Shown here: positions 25,046-32,704 of the stretch, piece after piece
How the letters are laid out: each line of letters starts with the position of its first letter
How positions within the stretch are numbered: position 1 is the first letter of the stretch
NCBI GenBank assembly: GCA_963734815.1
Contig: CAVTIH010000003.1
Coordinates: 186,001-250,000 of the forward strand
DNA length: 64,000 nt
DNA from: Palsa-744 sp963734815
GTDB lineage: Bacteria; Actinomycetota; Thermoleophilia; Solirubrobacterales; Solirubrobacteraceae
Direction of reading: 5' to 3'
Position numbers and translations under genes: made by a program
The notes under the pieces: generated by a model
Told to the model about the DNA's origin: nothing
Seen by the model: the letters and a program-made list of their open reading frames with translations, nothing else
Databases searched by the model: none

Positions 25046-25513
25046 TTACGAAGACCACGTTCCGCCGACGCAGCCACCTTTGGTTTTTTCGGCTTCTGCG
25101 TTGCAGCCGCGGGTGACTACACCTTCTCCGCTCTTGGTGATGGTGTATTCGGCGCCGTTGGTGGCGACCGCGGCGACTTTGTAGCCCTTGCCTTCTTCTG
25201 TTGCTACGGCTTCCTTCACATAGGCTTCGTTTTTGCCGGCAGCGATCGTGAGTCCTTTTTCATATTCCTGGAGCTGGCTTGTTTTCGTAAGCCCCGTGTA
25301 TTCGCCGTTGTGATCGGTCGCGTACGTTTCGACCGTCGTCTCGGCAGTGTTCACGAGCGCCTTCGCCGAGGAGTCAACAGCCTTGCTCTTCTGGCTCAGG
25401 AACGCAGGAATGGCAATCGCGGCAAGAATGCCGATGATGAGAATAACAACCAGCAATTCGATGAGCGTGAAACCACCCTCATCGCCTGTGCGCTGGCGCA
25501 GTCGATCCAACAT
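25046..25513 (-). CDS. Type IV pilin, short-leader copy
   Basis: A 155-residue major-type prepilin with the short charged leader MLDRLRQRTGDEGG, cleavage before Phe, Glu5, and a hydrophobic helix identical to that of the first pilin. The soluble domain differs from the first pilin at only a few positions (Thr for Ala in LTKTSQ, Ser for Thr in ITKSGEG, GGT for AKT near the end). The leader has a perfect AGGAGG before the ATG, stronger than that of the other copy, and the gene ends in a strong terminator, so this is the likely major pilin. The near-identity of the bodies suggests recent duplication or gene conversion. Confidence 0.93.
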   Translation of the reverse strand: MLDRLRQRTGDEGGFTLIELLVVILIIGILAAIAIPAFLSQKSKAVDSSAKALVNTAETTVETYATDHNGEYTGLTKTSQLQEYEKGLTIAAGKNEAYVKEAVATEEGKGYKVAAVATNGAEYTITKSGEGVVTRGCNAEAEKTKGGCVGGTWSS

Positions 25514-25909
25514 GTGATCCTCCTAGGATCCGGTTATGGCGCCAGCCCTTTGGTTCTCATCGCCTCAAATGGCGATGCTTCCCCCGTGCGTCGATTCCTT
25601 CGGCTCGCGGAGGTCACCGGCTTTGTCACGCGCGATCTGCGCTCTGCCCTGAGACCTCGTGCTGGCTCTTGTTGGCCTCAGCATCGGCCTGGTTTATGAG
25701 CGCTTGAGCGGCGCAAGCGGGGTTGGACGTTTGGGCGGGAGGTCCGTATGTAGGGGCCCGAAGCCTTTGGAGCTCTGAAGCGATGCTCGGCAGCAGCGTA
25801 CCCTCGGTCGGGTTGCCCAGCTCGGTCGAGACCGGCAGGATAAAACCCGGGGGCACCGCGCTTGGTGTTCTCGGTCACCTCCACCAGCGGGCTGTCGAAC
25901 CCGGAGGAC
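25514..25909. other. 396-bp gap with a doubtful minus-strand frame
   Basis: The part next to 25513 should hold the pilin promoter. On the minus strand a GTG-started frame at 25626-25856 (PGFILPVSTELGNPTEGTL and following, 76 residues) has protein-like composition. The stretch just upstream reads DSPLVEVTENTKRGA in another frame, so the two may be one gene with a frameshift. No family was recognised and no good ribosome-binding site precedes it. It may be the decayed edge of the accessory region. Confidence 0.35.
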
Positions 25910-26476
25910 CTACCGAAGCGCTGCTTCTTCGTGAGCGAGTTCCGTGCACTCCTTCGGGTGGATACAGTGCCCGACGACGCTGATTTCGACCTCGGTGCCC
26001 GGGATGACCACGAACCGTTCGTAGGTCCGGCGGTTGCGGCGTGTGCGTGGCTTGGGGTTCCTGACTTCGGGCCGCTGTACCCACACCGTCATGTATTCGC
26101 CTTTCACGATCCCTTCGACCTGGCAAACACGGCGGCCGAGCAAACCGCACTCGACGGGCGATCCCTTCACGAACGAGCTGGCGATCTTGACGCCGAACGC
26201 TTCGGCGATATGACTGGCTGTGGCCGTCTTGAGCGGCAGCGATCTCGGCAGGATGAAGCATACGCCATCGGTGCAGGGGTAGAACCGGCGGAATCTTGGC
26301 GGCGTGCGAAGCGCCCTGAGCGTGGCGGCTTCTGCTGCCGCCGACGATCCCATGACCGGGATCTGGAACGTCCGGGTTGGCTTGCCGTGGAGCGCGTGCG
26401 CGATTCGTGCTCCGGCGACGGCAAGCGACGCCAGAGCCGCTACCGCCAGCACGACGATCTGGACCTGCCTGGACAT
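25910..26476 (-). CDS. Unknown membrane-anchored protein
   Basis: An 188-residue protein with an N-terminal hydrophobic helix (IVVLAVAALASLAVAGARIA, residues 7-26) that could be a signal anchor. A basic domain follows with five or more cysteines (YPCTDGVCF, VECGLLGRRVCQVEG, GHCIHPKEC), spaced as if for disulfides, suggesting it faces outside the cell. It ends with Glu/Ala residues. No family was recognised. ATG at 26476 opens just before the helix. It lies upstream of the pilins on the same strand, so a role as a minor pilus-associated or surface protein is conceivable but unsupported. Confidence 0.5.
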   Translation of the reverse strand: MSRQVQIVVLAVAALASLAVAGARIAHALHGKPTRTFQIPVMGSSAAAEAATLRALRTPPRFRRFYPCTDGVCFILPRSLPLKTATASHIAEAFGVKIASSFVKGSPVECGLLGRRVCQVEGIVKGEYMTVWVQRPEVRNPKPRTRRNRRTYERFVVIPGTEVEISVVGHCIHPKECTELAHEEAALR

Positions 26477-26597
26477 GTTGCAGATATCGGCACAACCCGC
26501 GGCGCGGCTGATGATCCGGACGGCAGGCGGGACGGAATTGCGGCTTTGAGTCGCGACACGCAACGTTCGCCGTGATCGAGCCGTGGCGACGGATGCG

Positions 26598-26798
26598 TCA
26601 GCCGTAGCGGCGAAGCTTGGATAACGGGACGAAGATGATCCGATCAACGGTGTCCAGCGGGAGCGATGTGATCTCGACCATCGCCCTGTCGCTGTCGCGC
26701 AACTCCAAGACGCCTCCGCGGGCGCCGGCGGGGATGTCATCGACCGGCTCTGTCAGCTCGACCAAGTCAAACATGGTGATCTCACAAAGTGCAGGCAT
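26598..26798 (-). CDS. DUF4926 small protein, intact copy
   Basis: This 66-residue all-beta protein matches the DUF4926 pattern: FDLVELTEPVDDIPAGARGGV, then a VEI strand and LPLDTVDRIIFVPLSKLRRYG. Such proteins often sit next to toxin or nuclease genes and are suspected antitoxin-like or regulatory parts; the function is not known. A second copy, inverted and frame-disturbed at its 3' end, is at 38378-38590. ATG at 26798 begins MPALCEITMF; the second ATG in that stretch is also possible. No clear partner gene is adjacent. Confidence 0.65.
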   Translation of the reverse strand: MPALCEITMFDLVELTEPVDDIPAGARGGVLELRDSDRAMVEITSLPLDTVDRIIFVPLSKLRRYG

Positions 26799-26902
26799 GA
26801 CTACATACTAAAGCCTCGGATAGGCGGTCACCAGGCGTGGTGCCTCGCCCACGCGGTCATAGTGCCACTATGTCCTGACCCCGCATAACTTGTGGTTACA
26901 AG

Positions 26903-27664
26903 TCACCTTCGAGAATAATCCACGCTCTCCGCCCCCCGGCTCGCACAGTCCGCCCCTGGCAGAATGCAAGCCAGGAGGTCGACAAGCTTCGTGCCCACCC
27001 GTCGTTGCGCCTGCGCGGTCTCCTTGGGAGCGTCGTTCAGGCGAACGGCGGCGACGCGGTAGACACGCCGTCCGCGCAGCAGGAACGCATCGTTCTGCTT
27101 GGCGTCGTCGGGATTGAGCCAGGCCAGGTTGCGTGCCTGCGGAGGCCACGGCGCCCGTTGCTGCACACCGTCACGGTGGCAGTCGGTGCTCGCGGCCCGC
27201 TTGAAGAACGCGAGCGCCCGATGCGACGTGCCGAAGACGAGGACATCGGCGACGAGGTCATAGCGACGCGTCCACCACCGCACCTCATAGCCTGTCGGCC
27301 ACTTCCCACCCGCCAAGCGCGAGGCACTCGCCCCCAACGGCGAATTGTCCGACCACATGTCTTCGGGCGAGACCACGCCACCGGTGTATCCGCTGCCGCC
27401 GGTGCCCTCGAACAACCTCAACAGGCCGTCGCGCAGCCGGACCAGCTCGTGGCGGTCGGCGGTGGCGAGCGTGGGCAGCCCTCGCGGCGCACACCAGCTC
27501 ATCGAGTCTCCCTGGGCGCTTCCACCGACCCCAATGCCGTCCAGGAGACTGGTCCTCGTGCCCAGCAGGGAAACGATCGCCACAAGCAGGCACATCAGCA
27601 GCCCCGCCAGGCGAATGCGTTGATCCCTCGGCAGCGCCGGCGGCGTCTCTCGATCGGGCTCCAC
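26903..27664 (-). CDS. Unknown membrane-anchored protein, family with a second fragment nearby
   Basis: A 253-residue protein with one transmembrane segment (LAGLLMCLLVAIVSLLG, residues 19-35) and a mixed domain rich in Trp, Arg and Asp (YEVRWWTRRYDLVADVLVFG; HRALAFFKRAA). It has conserved-looking cysteines at APRG, STDCH and ILPGADCA, and ends DLLACILPGADCASRGAESV plus six residues. The same C-terminal motif recurs in a truncated stretch at 28388-28465. No known family was recognised. It probably faces outside, anchored by the helix. It lies 42 bp downstream of a vapC on the same strand. Confidence 0.5.
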   Translation of the reverse strand: MEPDRETPPALPRDQRIRLAGLLMCLLVAIVSLLGTRTSLLDGIGVGGSAQGDSMSWCAPRGLPTLATADRHELVRLRDGLLRLFEGTGGSGYTGGVVSPEDMWSDNSPLGASASRLAGGKWPTGYEVRWWTRRYDLVADVLVFGTSHRALAFFKRAASTDCHRDGVQQRAPWPPQARNLAWLNPDDAKQNDAFLLRGRRVYRVAAVRLNDAPKETAQAQRRVGTKLVDLLACILPGADCASRGAESVDYSRR

Positions 27665-27705
27665 ACCTCAACATCGAGCAACCGCCTTTCACTCTTGAGA
27701 CCCAG

Positions 27706-28095
27706 TCAGGCCCCGACCGGCCAATGCTCGACATCGAGCCCGGACATGGGAAAGTGCTTTGGGTTCCCGGTCGCCAGGCGTGCGCCCACACCAACCGCGG
27801 TAGCGGCGATCAGGCAATCGGCTTGGCTGAGAGTGACTCCCCGCCGCGCATGATCTCTGCGCCAACGCCCCGCCATCTCCGCCTCAGAGCGTCCCACAGG
27901 TGCGAGGCGCATGCCCTTCAGGAAACGCAGGACGACACCCTCCTCGTCACGGAGCATCCCGCGCACGACCTCCTCGACATTGATCGCACAGATCCAAGGT
28001 GGAGTAGCGGCGTCACGCAGGGCTCGCACTCGATCAGCGGCGGGACGACCGCGCAGCACGTCGATCAGCACGGTCGTGTCGAGCAGCAGGCGCAA
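27706..28095 (-). CDS. vapC: VapC-type PIN-domain toxin (module 1)
   Basis: A 129-residue PIN-domain ribonuclease. It has Asp6 in RLLLDTTVLIDVLRG, Glu in INVEEVVRG, Asp in LSQADCLIAATA, and the C-terminal LATGNPKHFPMSGLDVEHW, so the usual acidic active site appears complete. VapC toxins cut tRNA or other RNA when the antitoxin is lost. It overlaps or nearly touches the ribbon-helix-helix gene at 28099, the standard vapBC order. It is the first of three toxin-antitoxin modules clustered on this strand within about 2 kb. Confidence 0.85.
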   Translation of the reverse strand: MRLLLDTTVLIDVLRGRPAADRVRALRDAATPPWICAINVEEVVRGMLRDEEGVVLRFLKGMRLAPVGRSEAEMAGRWRRDHARRGVTLSQADCLIAATAVGVGARLATGNPKHFPMSGLDVEHWPVGA

Positions 28096-28098
28096 GCT

Positions 28099-28344
28099 TC
28101 AGCCGACGCGGCCGAGGTCGTCGTGCCGCTGCGACCCTACCCATGCAGCGGGATCGGCGTCCCACTCATGCTCTCGCTCCGCAAGCGCCCCAAAGCCCGC
28201 TTCGATGTCGTCCCAGCGACGCTCATCGTCGAGTGCCTTGCGAATCGTCGCCGAGATGAAAGCGCTGCGTCGCCGGCGCCCTACGCGACTGTCGAGTTGA
28301 CCCACCAGATCGTCATCCAGCGTTATGTGCAAACGCATGGCCAC
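28099..28344 (-). CDS. vapB: Ribbon-helix-helix antitoxin (module 1)
   Basis: An 81-residue protein with an N-terminal ribbon-helix-helix of CopG/VapB type (MRLHITLDDDLVGQLDSRVG, then RRRSAFISATIRKAL). A C-terminal acidic/Trp-rich segment (DDIEAGFGALAEREHEW) follows, which should wrap the VapC toxin. ATG at 28344 or the next ATG at 28338 (MRLHIT) are both possible. It ends 3 bp before vapC, so the two are coupled. It presumably represses its own promoter just upstream. Confidence 0.8.
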   Translation of the reverse strand: MAMRLHITLDDDLVGQLDSRVGRRRRSAFISATIRKALDDERRWDDIEAGFGALAEREHEWDADPAAWVGSQRHDDLGRVG

Positions 28345-28387
28345 AGCTTAGCACATAGCTCCACGCCGGTTGCGTCCAATTACGGGG

Positions 28388-28465
28388 GAGTAATCGACCC
28401 ATACCGCGCCCCACGTCGCGCAGTCAGCCCCGGGCAGGACGCACGCCAGTTGGTGCTCGCGGCCT
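28388..28465 (-). pseudogene. 3'-end fragment of the 253-residue gene family
   Basis: On the minus strand this stretch reads QLACVLPGADCATWGAVWVDY, matching LLACILPGADCASRGAESVDY at the C-terminus of the gene at 26903-27664, and the DNA is alike along about 75 bp. No open frame covers the rest of a homologue; it is wedged between two vapBC modules. It is best read as the remnant of a second copy, the rest lost when the second module was inserted or exchanged. Confidence 0.5.
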
Positions 28466-28471
28466 GCTTGA

Positions 28472-28891
28472 TCATGCGGAGCTATTGAATGGATCGGTCG
28501 ACGCAATCGCCAGCGAGGAGTGGAGCGCGATCGCGTCGAAGTCGCCATCCTGATGGAGCAGTTCTGCGCCCGCTCTGATCGCGACGGCCGCAATCAGGCA
28601 ATCGGGGAGCCGGCGGATCGTCTTACCCCCACGCCGGCACGCGCGATACAAAGAGGCTGCAGACTCATGATCCGATGGCTCCTCGAGCGCCAGGAACGTG
28701 CAGCGATCGAGCAGGCGACTCAGATCGCCGGCGTGGCGCTCGTCACGAGCGCCGGCCAGGATCTCCAGGATCACAACCCCCATGGTCGCGAGCTGCTCGT
28801 CGGACTCAACCGCCGCCCTGAGGCGCAGATGGGCTGGACTTCTGGTGGCCCGCTGAAACTCGATCCAGACCGAGCTGTCAACGAGGATCAC
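28472..28891 (-). CDS. vapC: VapC-type PIN-domain toxin (module 2)
   Basis: A 139-residue PIN-domain protein beginning MILVDSSVWIEFQRATRS (Asp5), with Glu in VVILEILAGARDE, Asp in RRLPDCLIAAVAIRAG and Asp in LLHQDGDFDAIA, a complete acidic site. Sequence and spacing differ clearly from module 1, so this is not a tandem copy but a separate family member. It is overlapped 4 bp by its antitoxin gene at 28888. Activity should be site-specific RNA cleavage; the target is not predictable. Confidence 0.87.
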   Translation of the reverse strand: MILVDSSVWIEFQRATRSPAHLRLRAAVESDEQLATMGVVILEILAGARDERHAGDLSRLLDRCTFLALEEPSDHESAASLYRACRRGGKTIRRLPDCLIAAVAIRAGAELLHQDGDFDAIALHSSLAIASTDPFNSSA

Positions 28892-29109
28892 GACGCCTGC
28901 GTGGTCTCGGGCAACCAGCCGCCGCGTAGCTCGTCAAGGTCACCCTCCCATCCGCTGCCCTGCATCTCCAGCGCTTCCTCGCGGCTCATGGGCTCCAGAT
29001 CCAGTCGGCGGAGCGCGAGATCGATCGCCGCACGCTTGGTCGAAACGCGGTAGCGGCGCATGACGCGCTCCACCAACGCGTCATCCAGATCGACGTTTGT
29101 GCGGCTCAT
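28888..29109 (-). CDS. vapB: VapB-family antitoxin (module 2)
   Basis: A 73-residue VapB (DUF2191) protein: SRTNVDLDDALVERVMRRYR forms the DNA-binding strand-helix, then STKRAAIDLALRRLDLEPMS, and the C-terminal MQGSGWEGDLDELRGGWLP is the typical toxin-wrapping tail. ATG at 29109 (MSRTNVD) is chosen over an upstream in-frame ATG at 29202, as the DNA-binding strand starts immediately after it. It overlaps the vapC at 28472-28891. Confidence 0.85.
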   Translation of the reverse strand: MSRTNVDLDDALVERVMRRYRVSTKRAAIDLALRRLDLEPMSREEALEMQGSGWEGDLDELRGGWLPETTQAS

Positions 29110-29274
29110 GTGTAGAGCGTACACATCCAGGGGCCCCCCGTGGACGCCGAGTGCCGCCCCGCCATAGCACCCGAGCTGTTGCCGTGACAGCGGGCGCGGC
29201 ATCCTTGACGGCGAGCACTAGCAGTTGGGGCCGGTACGACCCCTCGCAGTCGAGTCCAACCCGTTGAGCGAGTC

Positions 29275-29583
29275 TCAGCAATGGGTCGCGTGGGCAAGCA
29301 TCCGACAGACTTCCGACATACGCACCGAGTCAAGGGTAGTGACATATTCGGTCAGGAAGGCCTTCTGGGCCAGCAGCGTATTGTGGACAGCGAGCACACA
29401 AGCGACCGGCATTCCATCTTGTGATCCGAGCTCGATCTCGGTGTCCCAGCCGCGAGCGGTTCCGGTAGCGGGCACGGCGATCACGTCGAACTGACGCTCG
29501 ATGTGCTCGTCTCGGGTGACGATCAGCACCGGTCGAGGCTTGTCCGAGGGCGGCTCATATCGCCAAACCTCGCCTCGCTTCAC
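29275..29583 (-). CDS. MazF/PemK-family endoribonuclease toxin (module 3)
   Basis: A 102-residue SH3-like toxin: MKRGEVWRYEPPSDKPRPVLIV is the classical MazF start, followed by a central strand FDVIAVPATGTARGW and a C-terminal helix with VRMSEVCRMLAHA. The conserved Arg of the RP(V/A)LIV motif and the Thr/Ser in the PATGT loop, used in catalysis, are present. It overlaps the preceding antitoxin-like gene by four bases. The 165 bp after its stop codon hold no gene. Confidence 0.8.
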   Translation of the reverse strand: MKRGEVWRYEPPSDKPRPVLIVTRDEHIERQFDVIAVPATGTARGWDTEIELGSQDGMPVACVLAVHNTLLAQKAFLTEYVTTLDSVRMSEVCRMLAHATHC

Positions 29584-29798
29584 GACGGGAGGTGGTCCTC
29601 CCAGGAAAACCCGGCGGCGGTCTCCTCCTCAGCCATTCGGCGCATCGCCCGAGATGTGGACGAACGAGCCATAGCCGACAGGTTTCCCCAGTCGTCGATG
29701 ACGTCGCCTGGCTCAACGTGGGCTGCTCGCAGTGCACGCTCCGCCTGCTCCTCACTCCACGTAGGAGCCTCCCGCAACACCAGCTCCTTCGCGGTCAT
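29580..29798 (-). CDS. Putative antitoxin of module 3
   Basis: A 72-residue, mostly helical acidic protein (TAKELVLREAPTWSEEQAERALRA, then SRAMRRMAEEETAAGFSWEDHLP). The C-terminal acidic segment ending SWEDH is typical of tails that neutralise MazF-type toxins. It has no obvious DNA-binding motif. ATG at 29798 is preferred to a TTG at 29819. It is coupled to the MazF-like gene downstream, and the assignment rests mainly on that pairing. Confidence 0.6.
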   Translation of the reverse strand: MTAKELVLREAPTWSEEQAERALRAAHVEPGDVIDDWGNLSAMARSSTSRAMRRMAEEETAAGFSWEDHLPS

Positions 29799-29842
29799 GC
29801 CCCGAATGCTAGCGAGCAAACCCGGTAATGACGTCCAAACCC

Positions 29843-30058
29843 CTACGGGGCCCCCTCAGCCACCGCGCCCGTGCTCCCGCCACCCTCGGCCGAAACTGCA
29901 CCGCCCTCAACCCACGCCTCCTGAGCATCGATACCGGATGTGCGCACACCGGTGCCCTGGCACCACGGGCAGGGGAGCTTGCGGGTTTCGCCGCCCAGGG
30001 TGGAGACCACCTCACCGGTGCCTCGACAGGGCATGCACTCTGGCTCGTGTTTGGCCAT
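29843..30058 (-). CDS. Small zinc-ribbon (DnaJ cysteine-repeat-like) protein
   Basis: A 71-residue protein with two DnaJ-type motifs, CMPCRGTG and CPWCQGTG, which together should bind one zinc ion. An Ala/Gly-rich tail follows. Small proteins of this kind are widespread in actinobacteria and of unknown role, perhaps chaperone-related or RNA-binding. ATG at 30058 opens 8 residues before the first motif. It is divergent from the glycosyltransferase at 30079, with only 20 bp between, so the two share a promoter region. Confidence 0.75.
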   Translation of the reverse strand: MAKHEPECMPCRGTGEVVSTLGGETRKLPCPWCQGTGVRTSGIDAQEAWVEGGAVSAEGGGSTGAVAEGAP

Positions 30059-30078
30059 CGGACCGCGAGAATAGCGTT

Positions 30079-31974
30079 ATGGAGATGAGCGCGGCGACGG
30101 AGGCACCCCTGGAGCAGGTCGAGATGTCGGTGCGCCAGGTACCTGCAGGGCGGGCTCGCACCCTCGCGAGATGGGCCGGCTGGGTCGCGCTCGCCGCAAT
30201 CACGGCGGGGGCCGCCGCGCTGCGATTGGCCCATCTGGGGCAGGTCATCGGTGACCCGTTCTACGACGGCGCCGTGCGCAGCATGGGGCTCTCCTGGCAC
30301 AACTTCTACTTCGGTGCGGTCGAGCCCTCGGGGGCGATCGCGATCGACAAGCCCCCGGTTGACCTGTGGCTGCAGGTGGCGAGCGTCAAGCTGCTCGGCT
30401 TCGGCTCGGCGGCGCTGAAGACACCCGAGGCGCTCGCCGGCACGCTCGCCGTGCCGCTGTTGTACGCCGCGGTGGCGCCGGTGTTCGGCGTGCGCGCCGG
30501 GCTCGCCTCGGCGCTCGCGCTCGCGGTGCTGCCGATCGAGGTGATCACCGCCCGCAGCGACACGATGGACGCGGTGATGATGGCGCTGACCGTGCTCGCA
30601 TTGGCGCTGCTGGTGCGAGCCGCGCGCAGTGGGCGCACCTTATGGCTGCTGGGGGCCGCCGCCGCGCTGGGGATCGCCTTCGACGTGAAGCTGCTGGAGT
30701 CGGTCGTGGCGCTGCCGGGGCTCGCGCTGCTCGCCTGGCTGGGGCTGCCCGGTGCCCGCCGCCGCCGCGTCGTGCAACTGGCGCTCGCGACGGTCGTGTA
30801 CGTGGTGGTCGCGCTCGCGTGGTTGACCGGGACGTTGCTGTTCGCAGCGCACGACCGGCCGTGGGCGTACGGCTCCACCAACGGCAGCGCGTGGAACTCC
30901 GCGTTCGTCTTCAACGGCCTCGACCGCCTAGAGGGCAAGTCGCTGGAAGGCGCGCAAACCTCCTATCAGCCGGGCCACCACTACCCCGAGGCGACGCAGA
31001 CCGAGCGCGACGCGATCCCGATCCTCCCACCCTCGCCGACACGTCTGCTCGACCGCATCGGCCCACTCTCGGGCGAGCGGCTCGGCTTGGAGATGCTCGC
31101 CGGTCTGCTGCTGGGCGGCGCCGCGCTGGGAGCGTTGTTGTGGGAACGACGCACGCGAGCCCGGCCACGAGACACCGAGCAGCGCCTTCGCCTCGCCCTA
31201 CTGGCAGGTCTGATGCTGTGGTTGCTCGCCGGCCTCGTGCTGTTCAGCGACATGGGCCGCCTGCACCCCCGCTACACCGAGGCTTTGACGCCAGCGGTGG
31301 CGGCCACGCTCGGGATCGGCCTCGCGTGGGCGACCGAGCGTCGCGGCCGCGACCGCCTGCTCGCGCTGAGCGTGACGCTGCTGGTGGTGGCGCTGTACGC
31401 CGAGCGGCTGCTGTTCGGGACGAGCACCGTGTGGTGGATCACGGCCGCCGCCGCGGTGGGCGCGATCGCGCTCGCCTGGAGTGGCCTCCCCCGCGGGGAC
31501 ACTCCGCGTGCCGGAGTAACCGCGCTGGCGCTCCTCTGCATCCTGGCGATCCCGCTGTGGGCCTCGCTTAACGCCGTGAGGGAAAACGTCTCGGACACCA
31601 ACCCTCTGGGCATCCTGCACCATGGCGAGCTCGCGCCACTCAGCGCCTACCTGCGTGCCCACCAGGGCGGCGCCTACTACGAGGTGGCGTTCGACTCCGG
31701 CACGAAGATGGGCGAGCTGGTCGAGCGCGATGCCAGACCGATCCTGGTGCTGACCACACTCGAAGGCCACGTCTTCACCTCGCTCGCGCGGCTGCGCGCG
31801 CTCGTCGCCGACGGCAAGGTTCGTTACGCCTTCCTCGACGAGGGCTGCGGGCCACAATCGACCCCCACCGACCCCGACTGCTCGACTCCGGCCCGCTGGG
31901 TTAGCGAACACGGCACCGACGTCTCCAAGCAGGCGGGGATGCCGCGGCCGGGGATGTTGTGGCGCTTGCCTTGA
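30079..31974 (+). CDS. Family 39 glycosyltransferase (PMT/ArnT-like) membrane protein
   Basis: A 631-residue enzyme with about ten transmembrane spans. The first external loop carries the catalytic-type acidic motif after the first helix (DPFYDGAVRSMGLSWHNFYF) and the conserved DKPPVDLWLQVASVKLLGFG of the PMT_2 group. A large C-terminal soluble domain contains FDSGTKMGELVERDARPILV. Such enzymes move a sugar from a polyprenyl-phosphate donor to protein or cell-wall glycan on the outer face. ATG at 30079 begins the short cytoplasmic tail. It is followed, 20 bp later, by a two-component pair, hinting that the pair responds to envelope state. Confidence 0.85.
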   Translation: MEMSAATEAPLEQVEMSVRQVPAGRARTLARWAGWVALAAITAGAAALRLAHLGQVIGDPFYDGAVRSMGLSWHNFYFGAVEPSGAIAIDKPPVDLWLQVASVKLLGFGSAALKTPEALAGTLAVPLLYAAVAPVFGVRAGLASALALAVLPIEVITARSDTMDAVMMALTVLALALLVRAARSGRTLWLLGAAAALGIAFDVKLLESVVALPGLALLAWLGLPGARRRRVVQLALATVVYVVVALAWLTGTLLFAAHDRPWAYGSTNGSAWNSAFVFNGLDRLEGKSLEGAQTSYQPGHHYPEATQTERDAIPILPPSPTRLLDRIGPLSGERLGLEMLAGLLLGGAALGALLWERRTRARPRDTEQRLRLALLAGLMLWLLAGLVLFSDMGRLHPRYTEALTPAVAATLGIGLAWATERRGRDRLLALSVTLLVVALYAERLLFGTSTVWWITAAAAVGAIALAWSGLPRGDTPRAGVTALALLCILAIPLWASLNAVRENVSDTNPLGILHHGELAPLSAYLRAHQGGAYYEVAFDSGTKMGELVERDARPILVLTTLEGHVFTSLARLRALVADGKVRYAFLDEGCGPQSTPTDPDCSTPARWVSEHGTDVSKQAGMPRPGMLWRLP

Positions 31975-31993
31975 GGTTGTTAGCGTGCGCGGG

Positions 31994-32704
31994 ATGAACG
32001 CCACAGAGGCACCGGCATCCCTGAAGATCCTGGTCGTCGACGACGAGGAGACCTTGCGCGAGACGCTGACGCGCTCCTTCTCGCGCGAGGGCCACACGGT
32101 CGAGGCTGTTGCCTCGGGCCAGGAGGCAATCGCACGTGCCGGCGCCGAACACTTCGACGTAGTGCTGCTCGACGTGGCGCTCGGTGCCGGGCCGAACGGG
32201 TACGAGGTGTGCCGCACGCTGCGCGAGCAACGCAACGTGGTGCCGATCATCATGCTCACCGCCCTAGACACCGAGGCTGACGCGGTGCAGGGGCTGGAGG
32301 CCGGCGCCGACGACTATGTGACCAAGCCGTTCGGCCTCGCCGAGCTGCGCAGCCGCGTGCGCGCGGTGTTGCGCCGCTCCGGGCCGCGGGCGCTCGGGCG
32401 CGAGGCGATCGCCGTGGGGCCGGTGTCGCTCGACCGCGGCCGCCGCGAGGTGACCGTGGGCGGCGAGTCGGTGCGTCTGACCTTTTCCGAGTTCGAGCTG
32501 CTCGCGCGGCTGATGTCCGAGCCGGGCCGCCTGCTCAACCGTCAGGAGCTGCTGCGCGCAATCTGGGGAGACTCCGCCTACCGCGATCCGCGCGCGATCG
32601 ACGTCCATATCCGCCATCTACGCGAGAAGCTCGAGGAGCGCCCCGAGGAGCCGAAGCTGATCCTGACCGTGCGCGGCGCCGGCTACCGCTTCCAGGAGCC
32701 GTGA
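31994..32704 (+). CDS. OmpR/PhoB-family response regulator
   Basis: A 236-residue regulator. The receiver has DDEE near residue 20, phospho-acceptor Asp in VVLLDVALGAGPNGYE, Thr in MLTALD and Lys in DDYVTKPFGLAELRSRV. A winged-helix effector domain follows with LTFSEFELLARLMSEPGRLL and VDVHIRHLREKLEE-type contacts (here IDVHIRHLREKLEE). ATG at 31994 is chosen over an upstream GTG at 31985. The stop TGA shares one base with the start of the kinase gene that follows, so the two are coupled. Targets are unknown; the glycosyltransferase upstream may be one. Confidence 0.92.
   Translation: MNATEAPASLKILVVDDEETLRETLTRSFSREGHTVEAVASGQEAIARAGAEHFDVVLLDVALGAGPNGYEVCRTLREQRNVVPIIMLTALDTEADAVQGLEAGADDYVTKPFGLAELRSRVRAVLRRSGPRALGREAIAVGPVSLDRGRREVTVGGESVRLTFSEFELLARLMSEPGRLLNRQELLRAIWGDSAYRDPRAIDVHIRHLREKLEERPEEPKLILTVRGAGYRFQEP

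Noticed and set aside
29503..30078. N-terminal extension of the glycosyltransferase frame
   Set aside because: It overlaps the MazF-like module and the zinc-ribbon gene on the other strand and lacks protein-like composition; the ATG at 30079 begins the conserved part.
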